Assembly (NCBI GenBank): GCA_029204225.1
Contig: CM055102.1
Span: 62,479,168 to 62,543,167 of the forward strand
DNA from: Diphasiastrum complanatum
Lineage: Eukaryota > Streptophyta > Lycopodiopsida > Lycopodiales > Lycopodiaceae
Direction: 5' to 3'
DNA length: 64,000 nt
This document shows, piece after piece, positions 49,812-60,606 of the stretch. The notes beneath the pieces are model-generated. The model was not told where the DNA came from. It saw only the letters and a list, made by a program, of their open reading frames with translations, and did not search any database. Numbering within the stretch: position 1 is the stretch's first letter; the number at the start of each line of letters is the position of its first letter. Made by a program: the position numbers and the translations under genes.

Positions 49812-51241
49812 ATGTGGAGAGTGGCAATGGACAGAGAATATTCTTCTCTGATCAAGAGCCAGACATGGTCATTAGTCGAAGCTCCAGCTAGCTGCAATCT
49901 TATTGATTGCAAATGGGTTTTTAAGATCAAATACAATGCCAATGGAGCGATTGATCAAAGGAAGGCAAGACTAGTAGCACGAGGATTCGCTCAAATTTCC
50001 AACATTGACTACAACAAGACTTTCAGTCCGGTAGTCAAGCACTCATCGATCTGAGCCCTCCTATCGTACAGTGCAACAATCGACCTTGAAGTACATCATC
50101 TCGATGTATAGAGAACCTATCTGAATGGAGTCATTGAAGAAGACATCTACATGCTACAGCCTGAAGGATACATTCATGAAGATATGAAGCATCATGTCTG
50201 CAAATTCCACAAGGCACTTTATGGCTTGAAGCAATCAGCCAGATCTTGGTTCCAGAGGATCAACACATTCCTCATCTAAAAGGCTTTCAACCAAACACGA
50301 CCAATAGTAACGTCTACTTTAAGTCAGTACAACAATCCTTTATAATTATCACCTTGTATGTAGATGATACATTGTCTTTTCAGCAACTGTACCAATCTGG
50401 TGAAGGATGTCGGATGCTGTCTTATGAGTTCGACATGACTGACCTTGGTGAAGCTCACTTCTATCTGGACATTCAAATCCACAAAGACAGAGCAAGACGG
50501 CTAATATTTATTACTCAACAAAGGTATCTTCACAATGTTCTTATCAAAAATATAATCTGATTAATTGTAAATAAGCTCACTCGCCGACGGATCCAGGCCT
50601 GCGATTGTGAAAGGACCAATGTCCTTAGACCGAGCAGGAAGAAGAGCAAATGAGAGAGTATCCCTATCGATCGATACTTGGATCTCTCATGTATGCAATG
50701 GTCTGCTGATATTGCTTTTGCAGTTAGCTCACTCGGCCAATTCATAGCCAATCCTGGCATTACTCATTGGAAGGCTCTTATAAGAGTCATGAGATACATT
50801 CAAGCTACAATAAACCAGTGCATCTACTATGGAGAAGTCAACAATGACAATCTTCATCAGCTCAATGGATTTCTTGATGCAAGCTGGGGAGGAGATATAG
50901 ATAATCGTAAATCCACATCTGGATTTACATTCTTCTTCAACAACGGTCCTATATCTTGGAACAGTCGTAAGCAAACCTCTATTTATCTCTCATCTACAGA
51001 AGCGGAGTATATTGCTGTTTCTCAATCTATTAAAGAAGCATTTTGGTTGAAGAATTTATTGGGAGACATTACTTTGAACCAGTACACCCCGACAATCATA
51101 TTCTGTGATAATCAGAGTGCAATTGCCTTATCGCCCAATCTTAGATTTCACTCTAGGAGTAAGCATATTGAGATCCGATATCACTATGTCAGGGGCAAGA
51201 TTCTCGACAGAAAGGAGAGCTTAACGCACTGTCGAACGTAG
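49812..51241 (+). pseudogene. copia RT and RNase H of the 47-kb element
   Basis: RT: MDREYSSLIKSQTWSLVEAP, CKWVFKIKYNANG, KARLVARGFAQISNIDYNKT, then frameshifted pieces including the catalytic ITLYVDDTLSF, which is intact. RNase H (open 50678-51241): SSLGQFIANPGITHWKALIR, STSGFTFFFNNGPISWNSRK, SSTEAEYIAVSQSIKEAFWL, DNQSAIALSPNLRFHSRSKH. RNase H is the best preserved part of this element. Confidence 0.88.
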
Positions 51242-51352
51242 GACATGATTGCATATGTGTTCACCAAGGCATTGAGCATTGATGCACATAACAAATTTTG
51301 TGCACTTCTTAGTCTGAAGATCAAATCATTCACGGATCCAAATTAAGGGGGG

Positions 51353-52193
51353 TGTTGGATTTATCTCGTCTACTCTCCTAAATCCCATGTTAATCTAGCT
51401 CCATTCATTGTTGCATATTCATCTGCATTGTCGTGCAGCTCAACTACTAAAGATGAGTAAGTGAAGATGGCCGACATATCGAAGTTGGACGAACTATTGG
51501 GTGGACCCAACTTGAACGATATATTGGGGAAGCCTGACTTATCGACCTCCTCATGCTCACTCTCTGTACTGCGCAACCAACTTGACAATGACAGCATCCA
51601 CGATCTTCTTCTAGACAGCACAACGGCTCCACGCCATCTCTTGTACACTCATCTGCATAAGTGTAAATAGCACATAGATCATTTTAATAGGCGAGTAATG
51701 AGTGTAATCGATTTCACTCAATGAGACAAACATAGTAGATGCTTTCATGCATTGATTCTTTTCTTCAGACGGATCGTCAATAATAAGCTCATAGCTTTTA
51801 CAATTTGTAGTTAGCTTTGTGAGCACGCGGTTTCACCTACTATTTTCTTGTGTTCACCTGCATCACTGACTTGTATTTCGCTACAATTAATCGGAATAAA
51901 GTGCTGCCTAGTTTTGTGTTCAGGTTCTATCAGTATTTGCAATGCTTTCAGCTCTTTGTCTGACCTTCTGATTGCTTTGTCTGATTGTCTACTCTTGCTT
52001 CCGCTATCACCATGCACCTAGCTCTAAACTTAACTTATTATTGTGTTTGCCTACTTAGTTATCAGTAATGCACGCACCGAGGAAATTCGTCGGACCCTAC
52101 CTTCAAGCAGTAGTAGGATCATCCCGATCTGATTTGTCTGACATACGTCCGTCTTCTCTATTGGACCATTTCAGTTCTCACTATTCCCCAGCA
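51353..52193 (+). repeat. 3' LTR of the 47-kb copia
   Basis: 841 bp from TGTTGGATTT to CCCCAGCA, directly after the polypurine tract. Its last approximately 55 bases match the 5' LTR remnant at 47050-47103 with a few differences (GGACCATTTCA(A/G)TTCTCA). The LTR carries no coding content. Confidence 0.85.
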
Positions 52194-52493
52194 GCTACAA
52201 AATCAGCAATTTCCACAGATCAGTCCAACTATACTCCAGTGTGACAATCAGAGTTGTATAGCTCTATCTCTGAACCCACGAACTTATACAAGATCTAAAC
52301 ACATAGAAGTTCAATCTCATTTTATTAGAGAGAAAGTTCAGAATAAAGATGTTGTACTAAGTTACTATCATACAAACAGTATGCTGGCTGACATTTTGAC
52401 AAAGCCTTTGTCAAGAGAGAAACATTATGCTTTAGTAGGTATGTTAAATCTCAATTTTACTTTAGATTCGTAGTAGTAAGCTTAAGGGGGAGT
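52194..52493 (+). mobile_element. outer copia: RNase H C-terminus and polypurine tract
   Basis: Directly after the LTR of the inner element, the sequence reads [20 protein letters not shown] (with local differences), HFIREKVQNKDVVLSYYHTN and SMLADILTKPLSREKHYALV, the end of copia RNase H. A polypurine tract AAGGGGGAG near 52485 then precedes TGTTGGAG, the start of another LTR. So the 47-kb copia sits inside, or replaced the front of, an older copia of a different family. Confidence 0.8.
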
Positions 52494-52935
52494 GTTGGAG
52501 TTAATCTTACTCCTACTCATCCTAACTGCCCTCCAGTTCACTCAAGGAAATCACACTCTCAAGGCAGTTTGCAGAAATGAAATGCTTTTTCAACAGTCTG
52601 CAAAAATACACGCAAAGCTCAAATAGGCAAGGCATCGCAAGACACCGCCCAAGGCACCGCAAGAGTCTAGCTTGCGGTCAATGTGCAAAGTGGACAAACG
52701 GCGCTTACGCCGAGGCACCACCAAGACACTACAAGTCAACGCTTGCGGTCAACATGTGGCTGTGACCGCACTGCAATGTCATGCTCTCACACACATGCAA
52801 ACGAGATTTTGTACAACTTGTTTACGTCTTCATGCTCTGCCGATAATCGATATACGGATCTACAACTAGAACTGTTAATGATATTTTAAACCCTGTAATT
52901 ATCATAATAAAAAAACATCCAATTTATATGATTCG
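52494..52935 (+). repeat. probable 3' LTR of the outer copia (start clear, end unclear)
   Basis: Begins TGTTGGAGTTAATC immediately after the polypurine tract. Contains a patch of GC-richer wording repeated in part (GCTTGCGGTCAA at about 52670 and 52741). The end of the LTR could not be set; it may stop anywhere before the gypsy fragment. Confidence 0.5.
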
Positions 52936-54439
52936 AATCCATGGAGCATGTGTAAGAACGAGGTAACTCAAATTTTTTTCCTAAAGGCTTCGCAAAAATC
53001 CTGATGCAAGGAGAGCCAGAGAAAATTGTTCAAGATGGAGCGCAACTTACTCCCGAACAATTTCAAGCATTAAGAAAGTTATTGATCAAGTACCAAGATT
53101 TTGTTGCTTGGACGTACAAGGATCTCAAATGAATTCCTACCTCGGTTATTGAGCATACGATACCCTTAATGCCTGATGCAATTCCAAAGGTCACAAAATT
53201 TTATCGTTGTAATCCAAACGTTATGGATCTTATAAAAAAAGAGCTACAAAGACTACTAGAGGACGACTTTATTTACGAAATCGAATATACGGAATGGGTT
53301 TCGCCAATTGTCATCATTCTTAAGAAGAATGGGAAAATGAGAATTTGCGTGAATCTCAAAGCTTTGAACAAAGTGACGCGAAAGGATCACTTTCCAATAT
53401 CCTTTACTGAAAGCATTTTGGACCGTCTTGTTGGAGTAGAAGCTTACAATTTTTTGGATGGATTTAGTGGTTACAACCAAGTTAAGATCGCACCTGTGGA
53501 TTGCCATAAAATAGCTTTTGCAACAGAATGGAGAACTTATGCTTATAAAGTTATGTCGTTTGGAGTTTGCAATGCACCTAGTTCATTTCAAAGAGTCATG
53601 CAGTTTGTGTTCAAAGACTACTTGCAAATTTTTTTTGAAATCTACTTGGATGATCTTGGAGTCCATAGTGCCGATACAGACCATTTGGATCATTTGGAAA
53701 AAGTATTTGAATGTTGTCGCAAATACCAAATCTCCTTAAATCTAGAAAAATGTCAAATTTGGGTCACTCATGGAGTTGTCCTTGGACATGTGATATCAAG
53801 ACATGGCATTCCTATGGATTATTCCAAAATCAAAGTCATTGTGGAGTTACCACCGCCATGAATAATTTGAGGAGTATATGTGTTTATGGATCATGCAAAT
53901 TAATATCGGATATTTATTCTATTCTTTGCGGATTTAGCAAAACCTATATACAAATTGACCATTGTACCAATTTGGATAGTAGAGGCATTGGAAGCATTTG
54001 AAAAATTGAAGAAAGCTTTAGCTTCTGCACCAATACTACGAGCTCCAATCTGGACAATTGTGTTCCATGTTCATACTGATGCATCGAAATATGCCATTGG
54101 ATCAGTTTTGACGTAGCCAGGTGAATACAAGAAGGATTATCCTATCAGGTTTGCAAGCAGACAACTTACAGATCCGGAGAAGTGGATGTTGAACTACCAA
54201 ATGCTGCATTATTCTATGTTGAAGTAGTACTTGAGTGGGCAACATATATTGTTGAATATCTGATGCTAGGCCAACCGAATGATTCCTTGAGAGGCTATTT
54301 AATCTTTATGTTAATGTTGAAGCTAACCATTGTGGATTGATGGCCGAGGAGGAGATCTCAATCAAGTTAAACTATGACACAAGAAATTAGGCCACCCCTG
54401 TTTCAAATCCATGGAGCATGTGTAAGAATGAGGTAACTC
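52936..54439 (+). mobile_element. Ty3/gypsy RT-RNase H fragment framed by a 34-bp direct repeat
   Basis: Between two 34-bp repeats (52936-52969 and 54406-54439, AATCCATGGAGCATGTGTAA..., one mismatch) lies a gypsy pol piece with no LTRs. It starts in the segment before RT (LTPEQFQALRKLLIKYQDFV), covers the RT and ends in RNase H (APIWTIVFHVHTDASKYAIG). It is the same family as the minus-strand gypsy at 55720-58600. Confidence 0.8.
53169..53861 (+). pseudogene. gypsy reverse transcriptase, RT domain open
   Basis: 230 codons open: KKELQRLLEDDFIYEIEYTE, SPIVIILKKNGKMRICVNLK, FLDGFSGYNQVKIAPVDCHK, MSFGVCNAPSSFQRVMQFVF, and the catalytic IYLDDLGVHS (Y-L-D-D preserved). An upstream stop at 53130 and downstream shifts end it. 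With no LTRs or promoter it is a fragment even though the domain itself reads through. Confidence 0.85.
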
Positions 54440-55163
54440 TTGGGTTGCCTAGATCTTTATTGTTGAAAATTATCACTTCTCACTTGACATTGGTTATTGT
54501 AAATATTGATCAAACATTAGAATAATGTTGATGATCTGATTTCACACGTGTGGAGCATGTTCCCACATGTGAATCAGAGCTAAGTAAGAGAGTGATCATT
54601 TGAATCATAAAACATGCAAAGATCATTGGCAAAATTTGTTTTTGGCCAATACTAGTGAGGGCGAGTTCATCTAGAGTGATAGCTTGTTTCTATTTGGATC
54701 AAATCGACTTGGAGGCTGTGTATGTACTTTTCACATGTGTGAAACCGTACAACAACTTTCATTTCTTCTTACTTTGTGTTTGTGGGTCCTAAAATCACAA
54801 TTCTAGTTCATTTTTAGTGCTTTTTGAAGCATAGTATTGATCTAGGTTCAATCTAGCTAATGCCTATGACCAAATAGAGTTTTGGATCATTGAAGCATTT
54901 CCTTTTGGAGTCTAAGAGAAGATCTAAGAGGCTGATTTGTTCAGATCCTTAGTTGAAGTGAAATCTCTAAGAAAAGTGTAAAGCCAAATTTTTTGTGAGA
55001 GTGAAAGCTAGGAATTTTTGGCAAGATCTTTGTGTATCATTCAAGCTTGTGTGCTAGTTTGATAGAGACAAGGCTATAGGCAATCTTGTGAGATTTAGGC
55101 CTTTCATAGATCTTTTAAAAATTCAGAAATCTTTGTGTTTTTTAGAAGAGCATTCATTCTACA
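54440..55163. other. sequence between the gypsy fragment and the next copia Gag
   Basis: No coding content. It includes the palindromic word TTCACACGTGTGG...CCACATGTGAA around 54544-54576. It should contain the 5' LTR or leader of the following copia, but it does not visibly match that element's 3' LTR at 59951, and no TGGTATCAGAG site was found. Confidence 0.4.
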
Positions 55164-55719
55164 ATGTCATCCATGGGTGAATATTTGTTGGAATCAAGTG
55201 AGAGATTCACTTCCACAAATTATTCCATTTGGAAAGTAAGGATGGAATCACTCCTAGTGATCCATGACCTCTTTGACATAGTTCTAGGAGTTGAGGAAGA
55301 GCCTCAAGCTCCCCAAGAACCAACCAAATACAAGAAGAGAGCAAGATTAGCTCTACATTGCATAAAGTTGAATGTATGCAATGACCTCTTGAAGGAGGTG
55401 TCTTCTTGTGCCTCATCCAAAGAGGCTTGGGATTCATTAAAGAGCATCTATGAATCCAATAACACTTCAAGAATCCTCATGATAAGAAATCAAGTTTTCC
55501 AAAGCATGAAAGGAAGTGGAGAGAGTGGACAAGAGTATGTCCTTAGGATCAAATCTCTTAACAAGGAATTGAGTGCAATAAGAGAGAAGATCCAAGATCA
55601 AGAACTAGTACAAATCATATTGAATGGCCTAGGTGATGAGTTCACCAACTTATTCCAATAATTTGCTATTCAAGTCACTCTTCCATCCATTGAAAAGTTG
55701 CACAATGTTCTTGTGGCCG
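55164..55719 (+). pseudogene. copia Gag, N-terminal 165+ codons open, then cut
   Basis: MSSMGEYLLESSERFTSTNY starts the frame, followed by [40 protein letters not shown], and QELVQIILNGLGDEFTNLFQ. It is a typical copia UBN2-like Gag and the closest relative in the window is the Gag of the intron 7 copia (24434). A stop follows at 55659-55661; reading past it gives FAIQVTLPSIEKLHNVLVA until about 55719, where opposite-strand gypsy sequence begins. Confidence 0.85.
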
Positions 55720-55925
55720 TAAGCTTCTGCTCCAACAAGACGGTCCAATATGCTTTCAGTACAGGGTAATGGAAAGTGATCCTTTCGAGTTTTTTTGTTC
55801 AAAGCTTTGAAATTCATGCAAATTCTCATTTTCCCATTCTTCTTAAGAATGACGACAATTGGCAAAACCCATTCCGTATGTTCGATTTTGTAAATAAAGT
55901 CGGCTTCAAGTAGTCTTTGTAGCTC

Positions 55926-56741
55926 TTATTTTATAAGATCCATAACGTTTGGATTACAGTGATAAAATTTTGTGACCTTTGGAACTGCATCAGGCATTAA
56001 GGGTATCGTATGCTCAATAACCGAGGTAGGAATTCCTTTGAGATCCTTGTACATCCAAGCGAAACAATCTTGGTACTTGATCAATAACTTCCTTAATGCT
56101 TGAAATTGTTTGGGAGTAAGGTGCGCTCCAACTTGAACAATTTTCTCTGGCTCTCCTTGTTCAACAAGATTCATTGGCTGAGTCTTAGCTGGTCCATCAT
56201 AAATTTCCTTCATTTCTAGTACTTTCTCTTCTGGTTCACGATGAGCCTTGGATAATATAATCACAACATCATAAAAAATATAGAGTTTGAAATGCCTATC
56301 ATGTTGGACTTCTTCTGATTGTTCCTTTTCATAAGGGTTGATCTTTGATCTCTGTTTAGCTTTCTTGATAGGAATCGACATTGGAGGTGATGATTTTCTA
56401 GAAGATGTGCTCTTCTCTGAAGGTGATGAATTCCTTGATTTCTTGCGAGAAGTCTGACTTGAAGAATTATCTTTGACCTTCCCTTTTCCTTTATCCAATA
56501 AAAATGGTACATTTCCAGAATCAAATTTTTGAGATGATTTTTCCCATTTAAGGATTACATTATAATGTTGCTTAGCTTGTTTCTTTGTCATTGGTCCTAG
56601 AGCTTTTCCTTCCTTCAATATAATTACTTTTGACAGCTTTATTGTTGGTCCCTCTGGAATATTTTGAACTCCAAATCTTGTAGGATCTATGTGATTGAGG
56701 ATCTGCTCATCTGTAAGTTCTACATCTCCATCGTAAGTCAA
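55926..56741 (-). pseudogene. gypsy spacer to pre-RT region, 271 codons open
   Basis: Starts MTYDGDVELTDEQILNHIDP, passes a Lys/Ser-rich low-complexity stretch (SRKKSRNSSPSEKSTSSRKS), and ends with LTPKQFQALRKLLIKYQDCF, TSVIEHTIPLMPDAVPKVTK, the conserved segment before the RT. The RT then begins after a stop (near 55925) and runs SPIVVILKKNGKMRICMNFK-like to the break at about 55720. Confidence 0.8.
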
Positions 56742-57080
56742 GTCATGACTAATATGTATTAGATCATCTTCAATCGGATCTGGAATTGGATAAGTTAATA
56801 TCCAAGTTAAGTTCCATCTTATTCAATGGAAAACTGATAGGCGTATCCAAAGTTCAATCAAGTAAGAAAATTTTGCTCAATTTGGATTGATTATCTTGTT
56901 GATACATATAGCCTATTGTACAATCCACTGTTGCAAGAGCTTGATTCTAGTTGACAGTGTCAGTTTGAGAGTCATAATGGACTCCCAGAGTCTTCATTTG
57001 TCGATCACAGTTATGATCTGTTGTTGATGAATCATCATTCCCTCTTGGGACTATTGGCTTGATAGTCCAAATGATTGGAT

Positions 57081-57311
57081 CTACTTTGATCGCACGCTCA
57101 CGATTCTCAAAAGTAATTTCGCTAGTGCCCCATGAATTACTTGTGCAACTCGTAGCCATGGACGTCCCAATAAAACTCGATATACATTTGGCACGTCAGG
57201 TAAGTCCATTACTACAAAAGTAATGACAAACTGCACTCTAGCTATTTTGACAAGGTATGTCTTCAACCATTTCTCTAGGATGGACTGTCGTTGATCAACT
57301 CGTAACCACAC
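57081..57311 (-). pseudogene. gypsy aspartic protease, C-terminal part
   Basis: The piece PNVYRVLLGRPWLRVAQVIH matches the ILGRPWL-type motif at the end of plant gypsy proteases. The active-site DTG/DSG region upstream is not recognisable in this copy. Confidence 0.65.
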
Positions 57312-58598
57312 ACTCTACAGAATGGTATAAACTTCTCTTTGTTTGGACATTCAGCAACTCTGTGGTTCTCTCCGCATGCAAAGCATCCAAGTGGCGCTCT
57401 GGTCCATTGTCTAGCTGCTTGTTGCACGACAACATAGATAGCATACTGCTCTAAAGGACCACTCTCGTGATCATTTCTATAGTTCCATTGATAATTACCA
57501 TGATAAGGTTCTGGTTTCATTAGATTAGCATGAGGAGCACTCTGTCTCGTTGGAGTTGGAAGAGCTAGTCATTTTGGAAATCCAAGTGCAAAATTGAAAG
57601 GCAATCTGTCAGGACCCTTTGAATAAGTAGGTTCTTGATATCGAAGCTTAGCATACCTTTGCTGGATAATCCGAGGATTAAATGAGCAAAAGGCTATTTT
57701 ATGTCCCATAGAGTTGCACAGATGACAAATAGTATTCGTCATTTGTTGTTTCAATGTTGGACATTCATTTATAGTGTGATTGCCCACACAAATTGAACAC
57801 CAGACATTTTCTCGGCTAGGAAAAGTCTTTGCAAACTTTTCAGGTTCTTTGTTTGTTTTGCTGTGAAATTCTTCCAAGGCTTTCAGCTTTTCATCGAGTT
57901 GAGACTACATTTTTCTCAACTGCACCTGCTGCTTTTGACCAAGTTTCTCGAACTCGTCGATTATCTTCTCTACAATAGCATTGATATTTGTTGATGCAAT
58001 GGTGGTGGATGTTGTAGTGGTTTGCCCTGCCGTATAAGGCAACATTCCAATATTTGGTTCATCATCAGAATCTTCATCCTCTTCACGAATTGCATCGTCC
58101 ATAATGCTTCGTATCGTAGCGTATTCAATATGGTGTTTCAGCTCGCGTCTAATCTGTTTAGATAGACCTGCTAAAAACCACATAATCAAAGCATCGTCAT
58201 TTATTAGATTGAGATCACACTCAGATCTGAGGTGTTTAACCCGTTCACTATAATCTCGTACTGCTTCTCTTTTTTCCATTTTAATTTTACTTAAAAGGAG
58301 AAAGAGATCTTCAATAAATTATATGGGCTTAAATCTCGTAATGAGAGTAGCTTTAACCACTTCCCAGTGCATTCTACTTCCTCTTGGTTATAAAACCAAT
58401 CTGAGTAGTTCCAATTAAGACCATAGGGAATAACTGAAGTTTATCTTGTAGAAATGATTCACCATAAGCCCTACATAATTTAGAAAAGATCTAGAGAAAT
58501 CTGATGGGATTAGATAACCCATTGTACTTTGGTATATCTAAACGAGGAGATCTTCTCACAATAATTGGTAGTGGGTTCATTGGTCCTCCTTCAGCCAT
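57275..58598 (-). pseudogene. gypsy Gag with zinc knuckles
   Basis: From 58598 the frame has shifts until the open piece 58279-57905 (VRDYSERVKHLRSECDLNLI, LAGLSKQIRRELKHHIEYAT, then acidic EEDEDSDDEPN). The next piece (57877-57569) carries knuckles CSICVGNHTINEC and CHLCNSMGHKIAFC, and 57520-57275 has CFACGENHRVAEC with CRVCGYE. Three CCHC/CCHC-like knuckles are unusual for gypsy Gag, where one or two are common. Confidence 0.8.
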
Positions 58599-58640
58599 AA
58601 TTCCAAACTACGTCAATCAAATAATGAGATTGGATCTAGA

Positions 58641-59650
58641 TTTTTCAACAAAATTCTATCTCAGATAAGATTAGATAAGATCTGTGAAATCTCTATCACT
58701 TGAAAATAATCAGATGTCTGATTTTTAGAAAAATAGATCTTGATCTAGCGATCGGCACTAAAATGAAGATTTTTCAGAATCACTATAAAATTATAATAGA
58801 ATGGTTTCAAAATTTGATAGAGGCTAGGTCTTATAGATCAGAACCTAAAAATACTATGGGCGAAGATTGACTGAGTGAGGGTTGACTCCTCAAAGGTTCC
58901 TCACTGTTATTTTTGGTAAAAATTCACTAATCTGGTTGGTTTCTGACAAATATGATAAAACTAATCTTCGTCAACCTTACAATGAATAAATCTAACACAA
59001 ATAAGAACTGACGAAGGTTCTTTATGACAAAAATTGGATTTTTGCAGCTTGGCGAGGATAGAAATAGACTTTTTGCAAGATCTTGATAGATATAATCTTT
59101 GCCGAACTCACAAATGTTAACCTACTACATTTAGAAAGATCTAGAAAAAAATCAAGAGTAATACTAGTATTTTTGCAAAAAAAAAAAATTGACAAAAATA
59201 TGACAATTGATCCTTGGAAAACCTTTGCCCAACTCACTAATTATAAAAAATAGTAAGTGGGACTGACATAGACTCTAGCAAAGGTGTAGGTGAAGGTTCT
59301 TCTTAGAGAACTGATATTTTTGCAGAGAGTTGTAAATTTTTCACAAAAGGTTACCAACAACTAGATGAACAATCACTTTGGATTTCTATTTTTGGTAATA
59401 ATCTTTGTCGACTTGGCAATAGATAGATCTGAATCACACCTATGCACAATGAATCGGACGAAGGTTCTTTTTTTGGTATTTTTAGGGTTTTGAACGTTTT
59501 TTTTGGTGTTTTTTGATGGTTTTTTTTATGTTTTTGAAAATCTGCTAGAAATTAACCTTCCACCTTCAATTTGAAGGTTTTGTGAGTGAAATCAAAGGTG
59601 GCTGCAACTCGACGAAGGTTTCTTATAAGAGGGTATAAAGTATCAGCTCT
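58641..59650. repeat. gypsy leader region with recurring GACGAAGGTTCTT motif
   Basis: No coding content. GACGAAGGTTCTTT-like words occur near 59009, 59289 (GTGAAGGTTCTTCTT), 59459 and 59612, each followed by A/T-rich sequence with TTTTTGC, so the interval is built from diverged repeats. At about 59640-59655 the minus strand reads CATCATCAGAGCTGATA, a possible decayed primer-binding site for the gypsy element. Confidence 0.4.
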
Positions 59651-59950
59651 GATGATGATTTTGTCTCTTTTTGCTCAAATCTGACAAAAATGACCGATTT
59701 TTGTTGTTTTTTCTGATTTCTCATATCCATATGGATCTTAAGAATTGTGATCTGAATACCTTTCCCTGCTCAACAATCAGATTATATTTCAAACAAAAAG
59801 ATACACTTTGGAACATATTGGATCATCTTCATGCATTGCCGATCTTCTCACTAAGCCATTGATCAAGAGTTCTCTCATCAAGCTTAGATCCAACCTTGGC
59901 TTGATTCCAAGATCTATGCTTATTTAGAATATATAACTTTTAAGGAGGAG
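59651..59950 (+). pseudogene. copia RNase H C-terminus and polypurine tract
   Basis: Frames read CIADLLTKPLIKSSLIKLRS and NLGLIPRSMLI, the end of copia pol, followed by the polypurine tract TAAGGAGGAG at 59941. It is the 3' counterpart of the Gag at 55164; all of the gag end, protease, integrase and RT between them are gone. Confidence 0.75.
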
Positions 59951-60606
59951 TGTGAAGATTTGTAAAAGTTATCCATGTTGAGTTAGGGGGTTTGATAAAT
60001 TTTTGTGTGTCCTTCCATGTGTGTGTAGGTGAAAGGGCCAATTTTGGCTTAGGAGGCAACTCGAGCAAGTACACATGTAAATTCATGATTAGGCCAAAAT
60101 TAAAGTTTGATGTGGCTCGAGCTAGCTTAGGCTTTCTACAAGTGTCATGATTAGGTTGGATGTGTGACTCATCCCTATGTGTTGGCATGAGATCTAGTGA
60201 CCAATCAAAAGAGAGATTTTCACCAATTTAGTCCAATCAAGTTTGAGGGCTCATAAGTCACTCAACCAATCAAATTAAGAGGAAAATAAGGGATCCAATC
60301 ATGTTTCACTCCCCTCTGCCTCAAATACCTATTAGTATGTGTGATAGATCATTCCCATACTTAGTTTTTTGAGATTAGATGAAAATCTACACTTAGCACT
60401 TTTCTTGGTTTTCTCTCTACCTGAGAGCAAGAACTTTTTATACTTAGTCTCCCACACATATGGATTTATTTTGGTATATGGTTTATGCATGTTTCATTGT
60501 GCTCTTGCCTTACATTTGTAAGATAGATCTTGGATTTCAATCTATGCTTGATCTTTGTGCACGAAATCTTAGGAGATCATGATCACACTTTTGGGCACTC
60601 CCACAC
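59951..60606 (+). repeat. probable 3' LTR of the chimeric copia
   Basis: Starts TGTGAAGATTTGTAAAAG right after the polypurine tract, and resembles the start of the intron 7 copia 3' LTR (TGTGAAAATTTTGTAAG at 26070). The end is set tentatively at CTCCCACACA near 60606. Confidence 0.55.

Larger units (their letters stand above)
47040..52193 (+). mobile_element. Ty1/copia retrotransposon, nearly full length, 5' LTR mostly lost
   Basis: Only the last approximately 60 bases of the 5' LTR remain, ending CCCCAGCA at 47103, followed directly by the primer-binding site TGGTATCAGAGG (47104-47115). Gag starts at 47341, protease near 48240, integrase near 48650-49540, RT at 49812-50560, RNase H to about 51241. 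A polypurine tract AAGGGGGG precedes the 3' LTR (51353-52193), which starts TGTTGG and ends CAGCA. The element is the same lineage as the minus-strand remnant at 1-1560. Multiple stops and shifts make it non-autonomous. Confidence 0.9.
55720..58640 (-). mobile_element. Ty3/gypsy gag-pol segment (gag, protease, pre-RT, start of RT), no LTRs
   Basis: On the minus strand the order is gag start (MAEGGPMNPLPIIVRRSPRL at 58598), gag body, three CCHC knuckles, protease, a charged spacer, and the RT start up to SILDRLVGAEAY at about 55720. RT core, RNase H, integrase and both LTRs are absent. It lies inside a plus-strand copia. Stops and shifts split the frames. Confidence 0.85.
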
